Positions 45,354 through 54,752 of a DNA stretch of 64,000 bases are shown here, in pieces. Position 1 is the first letter of the stretch, and each line of letters opens with the position of its first letter. The notes under the pieces are model-generated. The model saw only the letters and a list, made by a program, of their open reading frames with translations, made no database searches and was not told the origin of the DNA. The position numbers were made by a program, and so were the translations under genes. This DNA comes from Paraburkholderia sp. BL10I2N1 (GTDB taxonomy: Bacteria; Pseudomonadota; Gammaproteobacteria; Burkholderiales; Burkholderiaceae). The DNA lies in NCBI RefSeq assembly GCF_004361815.1, contig NZ_SNWA01000001.1, forward strand, positions 3,968,001-4,032,000, written 5' to 3'.

Positions 45354-46004
45354 ATGACCAAACTCACCGCACGACAGCAGCAGGTTTTCGATCTGATTCG
45401 CCGGGCCATCGAGCGCACGGGCTTTCCGCCCACCCGCGCAGAAATTGCCGGCGAACTCGGTTTCAGCTCGGCCAACTCGGCGGAAGAGCATCTGCGCGCA
45501 CTGGCGCGCAAGGGCGTGATCGAACTGGCCGCGGGCGCTTCGCGCGGTATCAGGCTGCTGTCCGGCTCAGACGACAGCCCCTATCAGTTCACACTTCCGC
45601 ACGCGAGCATCATGCAGCTGTCGCTGCCGCTGATCGGCCGGGTGGCGGCCGGCAGCCCGATCCTGGCTCAGGAGCACATCTCGCAACACTACGCGTGCGA
45701 CCCGGCGCTCTTCTCGAGCAAACCGGATTACCTGCTGAAGGTACGTGGGCTGTCGATGCGGGACGCGGGCATCTTCGACGGCGATCTGCTGGCCGTTCAA
45801 AAGAAGAGCGAAGCGAAAGACGGCCAGATCATCGTCGCGCGGCTCGGCGACGATGTCACGGTGAAGCGGCTGAAGCGCCGGCCGGACGGCATCGAGCTGA
45901 TCGCCGAGAACCCGGACTACGAAAACATCTTTGTACAGGCCGGCAGCGCCGAATTTGCGCTCGAAGGCATTGCGGTTGGGCTGATTCGCCCGACCGAATT
46001 CTGA
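45354..46004 (+). CDS. lexA: LexA repressor
   Basis: 216 aa. The ATG at 45354 lies just after two SOS boxes; an in-frame start at 45294 would run through them. N-terminal winged [53 protein letters not shown]. Self-cleavage site Ala99-Gly100 in RVAAGSP. Catalytic Ser134 (GLSMRDAG) and Lys171 (VTVKRL). RecA filaments trigger cleavage and induce the SOS genes. A small gene follows 19 bases later. Confidence 0.97.
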   Translation: MTKLTARQQQVFDLIRRAIERTGFPPTRAEIAGELGFSSANSAEEHLRALARKGVIELAAGASRGIRLLSGSDDSPYQFTLPHASIMQLSLPLIGRVAAGSPILAQEHISQHYACDPALFSSKPDYLLKVRGLSMRDAGIFDGDLLAVQKKSEAKDGQIIVARLGDDVTVKRLKRRPDGIELIAENPDYENIFVQAGSAEFALEGIAVGLIRPTEF

Positions 46005-46023
46005 ATCTCGCCAGGAGAGTCTC

Positions 46024-46374
46024 ATGGAACGCCTTGCCCGCCTGATCCCGTTTCGCCAGTTCGGCCGTCTGCGTCATCTGCGCAATATCGTCCCATGCGC
46101 ACCACTCGAGGCGATTGCCACGCCGTCGCTCTTCGGGCGCGACGCGACAGCCGGGGCGTCCGGTGCTTCGCCCCTGCCGTCCGCGCTGCCGGCCTTCGCG
46201 CGGGTATCGCTGAATTCCGGACTTAACGCGGAACCCGCAAGACGCGCACCGGTGCGCGTCTATCATGGGTCGTCGCGGCTCATCATGGTGGGTACAGTGG
46301 ATGCGGTCTGCCGCATGATCGACCACTGCATCGCTGAAGAGCGGGCTGGCGTGCAAGGCGCACTGTTCGAGTGA
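46024..46374 (+). CDS. Small hypothetical protein linked to lexA
   Basis: 116 aa, unrecognised. The ATG has AGGAG nine bases upstream and lies 19 bases after lexA, so it is probably in the same SOS-regulated transcript. The N-terminal half is basic and hydrophobic (MERLARLIPFRQFGRLRHLRNIV) and is followed by a low-complexity Ala/Ser/Pro stretch. The most conserved-looking part is the C-terminal VRVYHGSSRLIMVGTVDAVCRMIDHCIAEE. No signal peptide. Cell-division inhibitors and repair helpers are often placed next to lexA, but I see no similarity that allows naming. Confidence 0.6.
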   Translation: MERLARLIPFRQFGRLRHLRNIVPCAPLEAIATPSLFGRDATAGASGASPLPSALPAFARVSLNSGLNAEPARRAPVRVYHGSSRLIMVGTVDAVCRMIDHCIAEERAGVQGALFE

Positions 46375-46524
46375 TGGGCTGTTCCGATGACCCGTGGGCC
46401 TGAGGCGATTGCGCCGCAGATGCGCTGCGACCGCGCCGTGTCCCGGCCCGACTTGCGGCTCAGGGGATCGTTTCCACATGGTTGCGGTCAACGTTAGATC
46501 ACATCTGACAGAGGCTCACCCTCC

Positions 46525-47202
46525 ATGGCTGTTTCAGCACCTCCAAAGAAGAAGCACCGTCCTTTTCGGTCGCTGGCGATTGCGGCCCTTGTGGTCGTGG
46601 TTGTGGCAGCGCTGATATATGGCTATGCCTCGCCGTATATCGCGCTCAACCGTCTCAAGCGCGCAGCCGACGCGCGCGATGCGGAAACGGTCAACGAATA
46701 TGTCGACTTCCCGGCTCTACGCGACAGTCTGAAACAACAGGTGACCGGCTTGCTCGTGCGGCGTCTCGACGGGCAGCACAGCGGGAATCCGTTGGCCGCC
46801 ATCGGGGCAATGATAGGAGTAGCCTTGATCGGTCCGCTGGTGGATGCCTATGCAACGCCGGATGGCGTCGCGGCCCTGCTGAACGGCATGCCGCCGCGCG
46901 GCGAGCCCGGCGAGCGACCACCGCAGCCACCATCGGCGGCATCGAATGAGCCGTCTGGATCGGCAGGCTCAGCAGGAACGGCGAGCGCAACGCAAGCACC
47001 GTCGCCTGCGCCGCCCACCGCATCGTCTTCTTCAGAACAGCCGACCCCGCTGCAGCCCCCGCAGACCACTGCGGGTTATCGCGGGATCAACGAGTTCGTC
47101 GTTACGTATCAGCACGGTATCGGCGATACGCGTTATTCGGCCATCCTGCGCCGCGACGGTCTGTTTTCATGGAAGCTGTCAGCCGTTGATCTGAATGGCT
47201 GA
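46525..47202 (+). CDS. DUF2939 family membrane-anchored protein
   Basis: 225 aa. A short basic N-terminus (KKKHRPFRS) precedes one membrane helix (LAIAALVVVVVAALIYGYASPYI), then LNRLKRAADARDAETVNEYVDFPALRDSLKQQV, which is the DUF2939 pattern. A Pro/Ser/Ala-rich linker (~130-185) connects to a C-terminal part FVVTYQHGIGDTRYSAILRRDGLFSWKLSAV. It is probably periplasmic. Function is unknown. Confidence 0.7.
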   Translation: MAVSAPPKKKHRPFRSLAIAALVVVVVAALIYGYASPYIALNRLKRAADARDAETVNEYVDFPALRDSLKQQVTGLLVRRLDGQHSGNPLAAIGAMIGVALIGPLVDAYATPDGVAALLNGMPPRGEPGERPPQPPSAASNEPSGSAGSAGTASATQAPSPAPPTASSSSEQPTPLQPPQTTAGYRGINEFVVTYQHGIGDTRYSAILRRDGLFSWKLSAVDLNG

Positions 47203-47235
47203 CGCTATACGTAACTGATGTTACTCAGCGTGACA

Positions 47236-47727
47236 TCAGGCCGCTGTAGTCGTCGAGGCTGCAGCGGCGGCCTCCTGTTTCTGTTCGGCGGCTGAGGAAC
47301 AGGCCACCAGAATGCTGCAGGAGACCCGGTCGAGAAGCGGCGTATTGCCCGCACCCATCCACCATCGCGAAAGTCCTGTACGGCAACGATGGCCCACCAC
47401 CACGAGGTCCACTTGCAGTTCGTTCGCGAGATTGGCGATTTCGTCGATCGGATGACCAAACGCAAAGTGACCATGAGCCTGTACGCCGCGCTCGGTCAAC
47501 CAGTTCACGCCTTCTTGAAGAATTTCGCGGGCTGTTTCTTCGAAACGACCGCACGCGACATCGGTCAGCAGGCCCGCGCTTTGTGCGATGCTCGATCTCA
47601 TGTCGACCACGGACAGCAGATGCGTTTCCGCTTTCAGGTCCAGTGCAAGATCCGCACCGCAGCGCAGCGCCTTGCGGCCTTCGCGCGAGCCGTCGTAGCA
47701 CAGCAGGATTTTTTTGTAGCTCGCCAT
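47236..47727 (-). CDS. Universal stress protein (UspA family)
   Basis: 163 aa Rossmann-like protein: MASYKKILLCYDGSREGRKALRCGADLALDLKAETHLLSVVD, then VDLVVVGHRCRTGLSRWWMGAGNTPLLDRVSCSILVA. The ATP-binding loop normally reads G-x2-G-x9-G-S/T; here GHRCRTGLSRWWMGAGNT is close to it. Usp proteins accumulate in stress and growth arrest. It is convergent with DUF2939; an inverted repeat CTGATGT/ACATCAG (47215-47239) lies across the junction. The C-terminal tail is Ala/Gln/Thr-rich. Confidence 0.88.
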   Translation of the reverse strand: MASYKKILLCYDGSREGRKALRCGADLALDLKAETHLLSVVDMRSSIAQSAGLLTDVACGRFEETAREILQEGVNWLTERGVQAHGHFAFGHPIDEIANLANELQVDLVVVGHRCRTGLSRWWMGAGNTPLLDRVSCSILVACSSAAEQKQEAAAAASTTTAA

Positions 47728-47956
47728 GATCTTCTCCCCACCGCCCGATGCGGCTTCGCTTCAATCATGGTGCGCCGCAATTCCGCTTGCAAGGGATGGA
47801 AAACGCTTAGTGCGTCTCCACCGCGTTTGAGGGCATGCCGCAGTGCAATAAGCACCTTTCAGGCATCAGGGCGCCGCAAACGCAACGCAGCCAATGCCCC
47901 TAGAATGGGCAGCCCGGCCGGTTTTTTTACGGCACACCTCGTGCAGTCACCCATCC

Positions 47957-48871
47957 ATGTCCGCAGCCGAGATTGAATTCGAGAACGTAGAGAAGCGTTA
48001 TGGCGAGAAGACTGTCGTTGACGGACTTTCGTTCCACGTCCGCGCCGGCGAGTGCTTCGGTCTGCTGGGGCCAAACGGTGCCGGTAAGACGACGACACTG
48101 CGCATGTTGCTTGGCATCGCCGCACCAGATGCGGGCACGATCAGGCTCTGCGGCGAATCGATTCCGCTGCGGGCGCGTTATGCCCGAGCGCGGGTCGGTG
48201 TCGTGCCACAGTTCGACAATCTCGATCCGGACTTCACCGTTCGCGAAAATCTGCTCGTGTTTGGCCGCTATTTCGGTTTGAGCGCCGCGCAAACGCGCGA
48301 CAGGGTGCCGGCGCTGCTCGAATTCGCCCGGCTCGAAAACAAAGCGGACGCGCGCGTCGGCGAACTGTCGGGTGGGATGAAACGACGTCTGACGCTTGCT
48401 CGGGCGCTCGTCAACGATCCCGACGTGCTGATCATGGACGAGCCGACCACCGGTCTCGACCCGCAGGCCCGGCATCTGATCTGGGAGCGTCTGCGCTCGC
48501 TGCTCGCGCGCGGCAAGACGATCCTGCTCACCACGCACTTCATGGAAGAAGCCGAGCGGCTGTGTCACCGGCTGTGCATCATCGAGGAAGGGCGCAAGAT
48601 TGTGGAAGGTGCACCGAATCAGTTGATCGCGTCGGAGATCGGTTGCGATGTGATCGAAATCTACGGACCCGATCCCGTCGCCCTGCGTGACGAACTGGCG
48701 CCGCTCGCCGTGCGCACCGAGATTAGTGGAGAGACGCTGTTCTGCTACGTCGAGGATCCGCAGCCTGTCCACGCGAAGCTCAAACAACGCTCGGATTTGC
48801 GGTGTCTGCACCGGCCCGCCAATCTTGAGGACGTTTTTCTGCGGCTCACGGGCCGCGAGATGCAGGACTGA
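47957..48871 (+). CDS. NodI-type ABC exporter ATP-binding protein
   Basis: 304 aa. The start [26 protein letters not shown] is taken at 47957. Walker [18 protein letters not shown]-loop [28 protein letters not shown], signature [34 protein letters not shown]. The sequence matches the DRA/NodI group, whose rhizobial members export lipochitooligosaccharides; homologues in non-nodulating Burkholderiales have unknown substrates. The partner permease starts 86 bases downstream. Confidence 0.9.
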   Translation: MSAAEIEFENVEKRYGEKTVVDGLSFHVRAGECFGLLGPNGAGKTTTLRMLLGIAAPDAGTIRLCGESIPLRARYARARVGVVPQFDNLDPDFTVRENLLVFGRYFGLSAAQTRDRVPALLEFARLENKADARVGELSGGMKRRLTLARALVNDPDVLIMDEPTTGLDPQARHLIWERLRSLLARGKTILLTTHFMEEAERLCHRLCIIEEGRKIVEGAPNQLIASEIGCDVIEIYGPDPVALRDELAPLAVRTEISGETLFCYVEDPQPVHAKLKQRSDLRCLHRPANLEDVFLRLTGREMQD

Positions 48872-48957
48872 GCCTGCGCGATGCAGCCGACTCATTCAAC
48901 GAGGGGCGCCCCCTTCTGATCACCCGCCTCCGACAGACACGAGATTCACCCGACCCT

Positions 48958-49785
48958 ATGGACGCGCGCAGCTACGATACCCCCGGCAAACCCTCCCGGC
49001 TGCACGAAGGCTTTGCCGCCCTGCCGGCCAATCCGGTCAACTGGATTGCGGTCTGGCGCCGCAACTATCTGGTCTGGCGCAAGCTCGCGATTGCGTCGAT
49101 GTTCGGCAATCTCGCCGATCCGATGATCTATCTATTCGGTCTCGGTTTCGGACTGGGTCTGATGGTCGGCCATGTCGACGGTGTCTCGTACATCTCGTTC
49201 CTCGCGGCAGGCACGGTCGCGTCGAGCGTGATGATGTCGGCGAGTTTCGAGTCGATGTATTCGGGCTTTTCGCGGATGCACGTACAGCGCACCTGGGAAG
49301 CCATCATGCAAACGCCGCTCACGCTCGGCGATATCGTGCTGGGTGAGGTGATCTGGGCCGCCAGCAAAGCGACGCTGTCCGGCGCGGCGATCATGCTGGT
49401 GGCGGGCGCGCTCGGTTATGCAAGTTTTCCTTCGATGCTGCTCGCACTGCCCGTCATTGTGCTGACCGGACTCGCGTTCGCCAGTGTCACGATGATCGTG
49501 ACCGCCCTCGCGCCGTCCTACGATTTCTTCATGTTCTATCAGACGCTGGTGCTCACGCCGATGCTGCTGCTCTCAGGCGTGTTCTTTCCGGTTACGCAAT
49601 TGCCCGCGGCCGCACAAACCGTCACGCTGCTTTTGCCGCTCGCGCATGCGGTCGATCTGATGCGGCCCGCGATGCTCGGCAGGCCGGTTGAAGATGCCGC
49701 GTTGCACGTCGCCGTGCTGGCGGCCTATGCGGTCGTGCCGTTTGTGATTTCGGCCGTGCTGTTCCGTCGCCGTCTGATGCGCTGA
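48958..49785 (+). CDS. NodJ-type ABC-2 permease
   Basis: 275 aa ABC-2 membrane protein with six hydrophobic segments: [105 protein letters not shown], and [14 protein letters not shown]. These resemble NodJ. It forms a two-component exporter with the preceding ATPase. No nod, nodABC or other glycan genes are nearby, so a nodulation role is not supported. Confidence 0.88.
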   Translation: MDARSYDTPGKPSRLHEGFAALPANPVNWIAVWRRNYLVWRKLAIASMFGNLADPMIYLFGLGFGLGLMVGHVDGVSYISFLAAGTVASSVMMSASFESMYSGFSRMHVQRTWEAIMQTPLTLGDIVLGEVIWAASKATLSGAAIMLVAGALGYASFPSMLLALPVIVLTGLAFASVTMIVTALAPSYDFFMFYQTLVLTPMLLLSGVFFPVTQLPAAAQTVTLLLPLAHAVDLMRPAMLGRPVEDAALHVAVLAAYAVVPFVISAVLFRRRLMR

Positions 49786-49839
49786 ACAGGCATGCGCACC
49801 GCGCGGACCGCCATGCCCATGTGGCGTGTGGGCAGTCCG

Positions 49840-50262
49840 TCAGTCTTCGTCGTCGGTCCACGGAATGTCGACGTCCGAGATGAACGCGACCGTGGCGAAC
49901 GGACCGCCGTCCTGACGTCCAATCTTGCCGTCTGCCCGTTGCCATTCGACGCGGAACACCGTGCCCGGATCATCCGCCACGAGGCGGATCGTGCGCACTT
50001 CGTCCGGATCGGCCGCTTCCACCGGGCCATCGAGCGAGATGAGCAACGTCTGCGGCCACAACCCGTCAGCCGGATCGTAAATGCGATCGCCATCGGGGAT
50101 CAACGTGAACGCTTCCACGCCAATAGTCGCCGACGCATCGACAATCATCTTGCCCAGTGCGCGCAGCAACGCGGTCGCCCGCGCCGAGTTCGCCTGGCGG
50201 ATAGCGAGGTCCCCGCGCGTCAGCGCCTGTTCAAGTTTCGGATTGGTTTTCTGTTGCGCCAT
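49840..50262 (-). CDS. Hypothetical protein, acidic
   Basis: 140 aa, unrecognised. It starts MAQQKTNPKLEQALTRGDLAIRQANSARATALLRALGKMIVDASATIGVEAFTLIPDGDRIYDPADGLWPQTLLISLDG and ends with a strongly acidic DIPWTDDED. No signal peptide, membrane segment or cysteine. Coding potential looks real (no stop, typical codon use, AGGAA before the ATG). It is convergent to the NodJ-type permease and 276 bases from the next gene. Confidence 0.65.
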   Translation of the reverse strand: MAQQKTNPKLEQALTRGDLAIRQANSARATALLRALGKMIVDASATIGVEAFTLIPDGDRIYDPADGLWPQTLLISLDGPVEAADPDEVRTIRLVADDPGTVFRVEWQRADGKIGRQDGGPFATVAFISDVDIPWTDDED

Positions 50263-50538
50263 TCTGTTTCCTGGATTCCATCGTTCTTTTCAGCGTGCGG
50301 TCGTGGAAAGCCCGCCGCCGATATTGCAATTGCCAATGAGGGTTGAAAAAGATTGCAGCCGGTCATGGGTGGTTGCGTTCGCGGACTGAATCCTACCATT
50401 CGGGTGTGCTGCAATGCGGCAGCGCGGGCGCGGTGGCTAGACCGCACCCCCAGTCCCCCCAGTGTAGGTCGCGTTTGGCGATTGAACACGTCAATTCCAC
50501 CCGCGAGCGCGAGAAAGCGCACCGATCGGGTGTGCCGC

Positions 50539-51591
50539 CTAAAAACCCAGTGCGATCGCCAGCAGACCGGCGACCACGCCAAAAGCCACCACCGACACGG
50601 CCACGACCGACAGCACGCGGGGCCGGAACGAGCGCGTCAGCATTGCGAGCGACGGCACGCTGATTGGTGGAAGCGTCATCAGCAGCGCGCCTGCCGGACC
50701 GACGCCCATGCCGAGCGACAGCATCGCCTGAATGATCGGCACTTCGCCCGCCGTCGGAATCACGAACAGCATCCCGGCCACCGCCAGCGCGACAATCCAG
50801 CCGATATGATTGCCGATCTCAGGCCCCACATGCGGAAACAGCCACGCGCGCGCCGCACCGAGCAGCAGAATGAGGACGATGTATTCCGGAATGAGGCGCA
50901 CCGCCATCCGGCCGAGAATCTGCAGCCAGCGGGCAAATGCATGGCCCGTCTGCTGCTCGGCAATGAGTTGCGCAAGCTGCGTATCGGCGGCTTCCGATTC
51001 CCTGGTGGTCACGAGGCGGTTCATCAGATAGCCCAGGCCGAACACCATCAGCACCCCGAGTACCAGCCGCAGTGCAGTCCAGTTCCAGCCGAGTACGAAC
51101 CCCATGAACACGAGCGTCGCCGGATTGAGCACCGAGTTACCGAGCCAGAAGGCGATCGCGCCGCCGGGCGAGGCTTGCCTCGCCCGCAACCCGACCACTA
51201 CCGGCGCGGCGCAGCAGGTGCACATCATGCCGGGAATCGCCAGCAGCCCGCCTGCCGCGACGCTGCCGAAACCTGTCTTGCCGAGCAGCCTCGCCACCCA
51301 GTGTGCCGGCAGCAGCGCCTGCACGGCCGAGCCGAGCAGCAGGCCCAGCACCATTGCCTGCCAGATTGCCTTGCCGTAAGCCCACGCGTAATCGAGCGCC
51401 GCCGACAGCGAGGGCTCAGGGGGACTTGCCGCGGTGCCCATCAGGATCGATTTTCCGATCGAGTGCGTCGATGCCGCGGTGAAAGCGCGGTTGTAGTACG
51501 GAAACCACTTCACATAGAAAAGCCCGACGACGGCAATCAGCAGGAAAACCGGCCAGCCGTAAGTGGGTTGTGTTTGGCGTGTGGAGTTCAT
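50539..51591 (-). CDS. DUF318/ArsP-type permease
   Basis: 350 aa, about eight to ten hydrophobic segments in two repeats. LLLGSAVQALLPAHWVARLLGKTGFGSVAAGGLLAIPGMMCTCCAAPVVVGLRARQASPGGAIAFWLGNSVLNPATLVFMGF matches the predicted permease family PF03773 (DUF318, ArsP). The paired cysteine motif Cys-Thr-Cys-Cys lies in a membrane loop. ArsP members export organoarsenicals; related YraQ-type proteins are uncharacterised. The ATG overlaps the selU stop (TCATGA), so the two are translationally coupled. Confidence 0.82.
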   Translation of the reverse strand: MNSTRQTQPTYGWPVFLLIAVVGLFYVKWFPYYNRAFTAASTHSIGKSILMGTAASPPEPSLSAALDYAWAYGKAIWQAMVLGLLLGSAVQALLPAHWVARLLGKTGFGSVAAGGLLAIPGMMCTCCAAPVVVGLRARQASPGGAIAFWLGNSVLNPATLVFMGFVLGWNWTALRLVLGVLMVFGLGYLMNRLVTTRESEAADTQLAQLIAEQQTGHAFARWLQILGRMAVRLIPEYIVLILLLGAARAWLFPHVGPEIGNHIGWIVALAVAGMLFVIPTAGEVPIIQAMLSLGMGVGPAGALLMTLPPISVPSLAMLTRSFRPRVLSVVAVSVVAFGVVAGLLAIALGF

Positions 51592-52775
51592 GATTTTCTT
51601 TCTTGGATATTCTGAGTGACGAAAGAGGTGGAAGCCTGTCCGGATTGCGTCGCACCCGTCACAACGCGCCTTCCCTCAGGGGAAAGGGTAGCGGACGAAG
51701 AAGAAGGCGTCATCCATGCCGCTCCGCCCTCAGCGCATTGCGCGAGCAGCACCCTCGCCTGTTCGACGCAGTCCGCCGCATTCGGCCGGAAGGTGAACCG
51801 AAGCGCCTGCGCAAGACCGCGGAAATGCTGACCACTGCTGCGCTGATACGCAGGATCGTAATGGCATTCGATCAATTCACCGGACAACTCGGCGCGCGCC
51901 CCGTCGTCGATCAACTGCTGCCAGTGTCTGACCTGCTCCTTGCTGTGCAGGCCGATCAAACGGTCGAGTTGCTGCTGGAACTGCCGCGGGTCGTCGAACA
52001 GGTGCGCGTAGTCCTGCAGCAGGAACGCAATGCGATCTTCACGCGATGCGTCGATCTCGACGCACGCCCCGCGATGAAAGCGGTCGAGCAGTGCCAGCGG
52101 CAGCGTGATACGGCCGATGCGCCGGCTCTCCGATTCGACGAACACCGGGCGCCTGACATCGAGCCGGGACAATGCGTCGAAGAGCGCCGTATCGAACGCT
52201 TTCTGCGACGGCTGCGCCTGCCCGGGCCACGCGCCCAGCAGCGAGCCGCGATGGCGCGCGAGTTCTTCCAGATCGAGCACCTGCGCGCCCGCCTGCCGCA
52301 GCGCCTGCAAGAGACGCGTCTTGCCGCTGCCGGTAGGACCGACGAGCGCGATGTAATCGAATTGCCCCGGCAATGTGCCGAGCCTCTCCAGCACCGAGTG
52401 ACGGTACGTCTTGTACCCGCCGTCGAGTTGCCGCGCCTGCCAGCCGATCATGTTCAGCAGCATGGTCATCGAGGCGGAACGCTTGCCGCCGCGCCAGCAA
52501 TAGATCAGCGGACGCCAGTTGCGCGGCCGGCCGGCGAAGGTGTGCTCGAGGTGCCAGGCGATGTTGCGCGCGACGATCGCCGCGCCGACGCGCGTCGCCT
52601 CGAACGGCGAAACCTGTTTGTACATCGTGCCGACGAGCACGCGCTCTTCGTTGCTGAGCACGGGGACATTGATCGCGCCCGGTATGTGGTCTTCGGTGAA
52701 TTCGAGCGGCGTACGGACGTCGACGATCTCGTCGAACCGCGACAACTGGTCCAGAGGTACAAGCAGGTTTTTCAA
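51588..52775 (-). CDS. selU: tRNA 2-selenouridine synthase SelU (MnmH)
   Basis: 395 aa from a TTG that gives the family start KNLLVPLDQLSRFDEIVDVRTPLEFTEDHIPGAINVP; the frame is open farther upstream but without family resemblance. The rhodanese domain has the catalytic Cys93 in YCWRGGKRSASM. A P-loop follows: VGPTGSGKTRLLQALR (146-153), then LDLEELARHRGSLLGAWPGQ and VESESRRIGRITLP. The enzyme replaces sulfur with selenium in the mnm5s2U34 wobble base of tRNAs via a geranylated intermediate. The last ~35 residues are a Ser/Thr/Gly-rich extension. selD is not in the window. The stop overlaps the permease start. Confidence 0.92.
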   Translation of the reverse strand: MKNLLVPLDQLSRFDEIVDVRTPLEFTEDHIPGAINVPVLSNEERVLVGTMYKQVSPFEATRVGAAIVARNIAWHLEHTFAGRPRNWRPLIYCWRGGKRSASMTMLLNMIGWQARQLDGGYKTYRHSVLERLGTLPGQFDYIALVGPTGSGKTRLLQALRQAGAQVLDLEELARHRGSLLGAWPGQAQPSQKAFDTALFDALSRLDVRRPVFVESESRRIGRITLPLALLDRFHRGACVEIDASREDRIAFLLQDYAHLFDDPRQFQQQLDRLIGLHSKEQVRHWQQLIDDGARAELSGELIECHYDPAYQRSSGQHFRGLAQALRFTFRPNAADCVEQARVLLAQCAEGGAAWMTPSSSSATLSPEGRRVVTGATQSGQASTSFVTQNIQERKS

Positions 52776-52933
52776 TTTGGCGACGCGTGAAAGACCTTCT
52801 CCGAACGAAACAGCCAATCGAAGAAGAAGCCAGCGTGGAGATTGGATGGGACGGATTATCGCACGGGGCTCCGTCCACGCACCCTGCCGCTGGCGCTCGA
52901 GGCCGCGGCGCCCAACGTGCTTTCGCGAGACGC

Positions 52934-53064
52934 GTGGACCGGCGGCGCCATGGTCGCAATCTGATGGTCGAGAAACGCCCGCACCGAAGCGGGCAACTCG
53001 CGGCCGGCCATCGTCTGCACCTGGATGTTGCGCTGGCATAGTGGCGGATTGCTCAGCCGAATCA
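52934..53064 (-). pseudogene. Possible remnant of a LysR-type regulator C-terminus
   Basis: A minus-strand stretch reads NPPLCQRNIQVQTMAGRELPASVRAFLDHQIATM, resembling the end of LysR effector domains (GRELP...VRAFLDHL pattern). Nothing upstream encodes the DNA-binding part, and the frame ends in unrelated sequence. It probably marks a decayed regulator between selU and the peptidase. The match is short. Confidence 0.35.
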
Positions 53065-53116
53065 TCACGACACCGTCGTCGCAATAGCTTCGCGGGTTGC
53101 TTCGTGGTTTGCTTTT

Positions 53117-53143
53117 TTGGCAACGCAAGGTTCGAAATACAAT
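53117..53143 (+). promoter_or_regulatory. Candidate promoter of the M20 peptidase gene
   Basis: TTGGCA (53117-53122), 15-base spacer, TACAAT (53138-53143). The spacer is two short of the optimum. The peptidase start is ~107 bases downstream. Confidence 0.35.
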
Positions 53144-53249
53144 CATTGTGGCAACAAAAACGGCCTTCTAGAATCGATCGAACGTCAAGCGCTGCCCCCT
53201 TATGTCGACAAGGCGCGCCCGCCTCGCCCGTTTTTCACTGGAGACTGTC

Positions 53250-54644
53250 TTGAGCCGCACCCACGCCATCGACCACGCGACACAGCATTTCGATTCGGGC
53301 GCCTTCCTCGCCGACCTCAACCGCCGCGTCGGCGTGCACACCGAGAGTCAGGAAGCGGGTCGCGCCGCCGTCCTGCACGCGTACCTGAGCGACGAAATCG
53401 TGCCCGCGGCCCGGCAACTCGGTTTCGATACGCGCATCGTCGGTAACCCCGTCGAAGGTTTTGGCCCCTTCCTGCTGGCGACGCGCCACGAAGCGGACCA
53501 CCTGCCGACGGTGCTCATCTATGGTCACGGCGATGTGGTTCGCGGCTACGACAGCCAGTGGCGCGAGTCGTTGACGCCGTGGGCGGTCGTGGTCGACGGC
53601 GACCGCTGGTATGGCCGCGGCACGGCGGACAACAAAGGCCAGCACTCGATCAATCTCGCGGCGCTCGGTAGCGTGCTGGCCGTGCGCGAAGGCAGGCTCG
53701 GCTTCAACGCGAAACTGCTGATCGAGATGGGCGAAGAAACGGGTTCGCCCGGACTCAACGAAATCTGCCAGCGCTTCAGCGACGAACTCGCCGCCGATGT
53801 GCTGATCGCCTCCGACGGCCCGCGCCTCGCCGCGACACGTCCAACCGTCTTTCTCGGCTCGCGCGGCGCGGTCAATTTCCGGCTCGCACTGAACCTGCGC
53901 CACGGCGCGCACCACTCCGGCAACTGGGGCGGTCTGCTGCGCAATCCCGCAACGGTGCTCGCCAATGCGCTCGCGAGTCTTGTCGATGCGCGCGGCGTGA
54001 TTGCCGTCGATGGCCTGCGTCCGCCGCCGATCCCGGACGCCGTGCGCCGGGCGCTCGCTGACATCACCGTCGGCGGCGGCCCGAACGATCCGGCCGTCGA
54101 CGACAACTGGGGCGAGCCCGGCCTCACGCCCGCCGAACGCGTGTTCGGCTGGAACAGTTTCGAAGTGCTCGCCATGAAGGCGGGCAACCCCGAGAACCCG
54201 GTGAACGCGATTCCGTCCAGCGCGTTCGCGCAGTGCCAGTTGCGCTTCGTGGTCGGCACCGACTGGGAGCATCTCGAAGGGCATCTGCGCGCGCACCTCG
54301 ACTCGCACGGCTACACGATGGTCGAAGTGAGCGTCGAGCGCGGCGCCCCGGCGACGCGTCTGAACCCCGACGATCCGTGGGTCACGTGGGCGATCGCTTC
54401 CCTCGAACGCACCACCGGCAAGAAAACGGCCGTGTTGCCGAACCTCGGCGGAACGCTTCCTAACGAGGTGTTCGCCCACACCCTCGGTCTGCCGACCATC
54501 TGGGTCCCGCACTCCTACCCGGCCTGTTCGCAGCACGCACCGAACGAGCATCTGCTTGGCAGCGTCGCGCGCGAAGGGTTGCAGATCATGGCCGGTCTGT
54601 TCTGGGATCTGGGCGAAAGCGCGCCCCATTCCGGCGCTGCCTGA
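53250..54644 (+). CDS. M20 family metallopeptidase
   Basis: 464 aa from a TTG preceded by GGAG (53238-53241); the ATG at 53202 is an alternative lacking a ribosome-binding site. M20 motifs: LPTVLIYGHGDVV (metal His, Asp), WYGRGTADNKGQHSINLAAL (bridging Asp), LLIEMGEETGSPGL (catalytic Glu-Glu), NPVNAIPSSAFAQCQLRFVVGTDWEHL (dimerisation domain) and PHSYPACSQHAPNEHL (last His). It likely cleaves a dipeptide or N-acyl amino acid in the cytoplasm; the substrate is unknown. It is transcribed alone. Confidence 0.88.
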   Translation: MSRTHAIDHATQHFDSGAFLADLNRRVGVHTESQEAGRAAVLHAYLSDEIVPAARQLGFDTRIVGNPVEGFGPFLLATRHEADHLPTVLIYGHGDVVRGYDSQWRESLTPWAVVVDGDRWYGRGTADNKGQHSINLAALGSVLAVREGRLGFNAKLLIEMGEETGSPGLNEICQRFSDELAADVLIASDGPRLAATRPTVFLGSRGAVNFRLALNLRHGAHHSGNWGGLLRNPATVLANALASLVDARGVIAVDGLRPPPIPDAVRRALADITVGGGPNDPAVDDNWGEPGLTPAERVFGWNSFEVLAMKAGNPENPVNAIPSSAFAQCQLRFVVGTDWEHLEGHLRAHLDSHGYTMVEVSVERGAPATRLNPDDPWVTWAIASLERTTGKKTAVLPNLGGTLPNEVFAHTLGLPTIWVPHSYPACSQHAPNEHLLGSVAREGLQIMAGLFWDLGESAPHSGAA

Positions 54645-54680
54645 CCACCCATCCCGCGCCTCCGCTTCGCCCATAAAAAA

Positions 54681-54714
54681 ACAGGCTGCCGCCGGAGAAA
54701 CCGGGGCAGCCTGT
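54681..54714. terminator. Bidirectional terminator between the M20 peptidase and the aldo-keto reductase
   Basis: ACAGGCTGCC (54681-54690) / GGCAGCCTGT (54705-54714), a perfect 10-bp stem. On the minus strand it is followed by T7; on the plus strand by a short TTT only. It sits between two convergent genes. Confidence 0.85.
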
Positions 54715-54752
54715 TTGCGATACCAGCCACATGAATCAGAAGTCAGTACGGC

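Noticed and set aside
47215..47239. Inverted repeat CTGATGT/ACATCAG as a terminator
   Set aside because: It has an 11-base loop, no T-run, and overlaps the stress-protein stop codon; too weak to list as a terminator.
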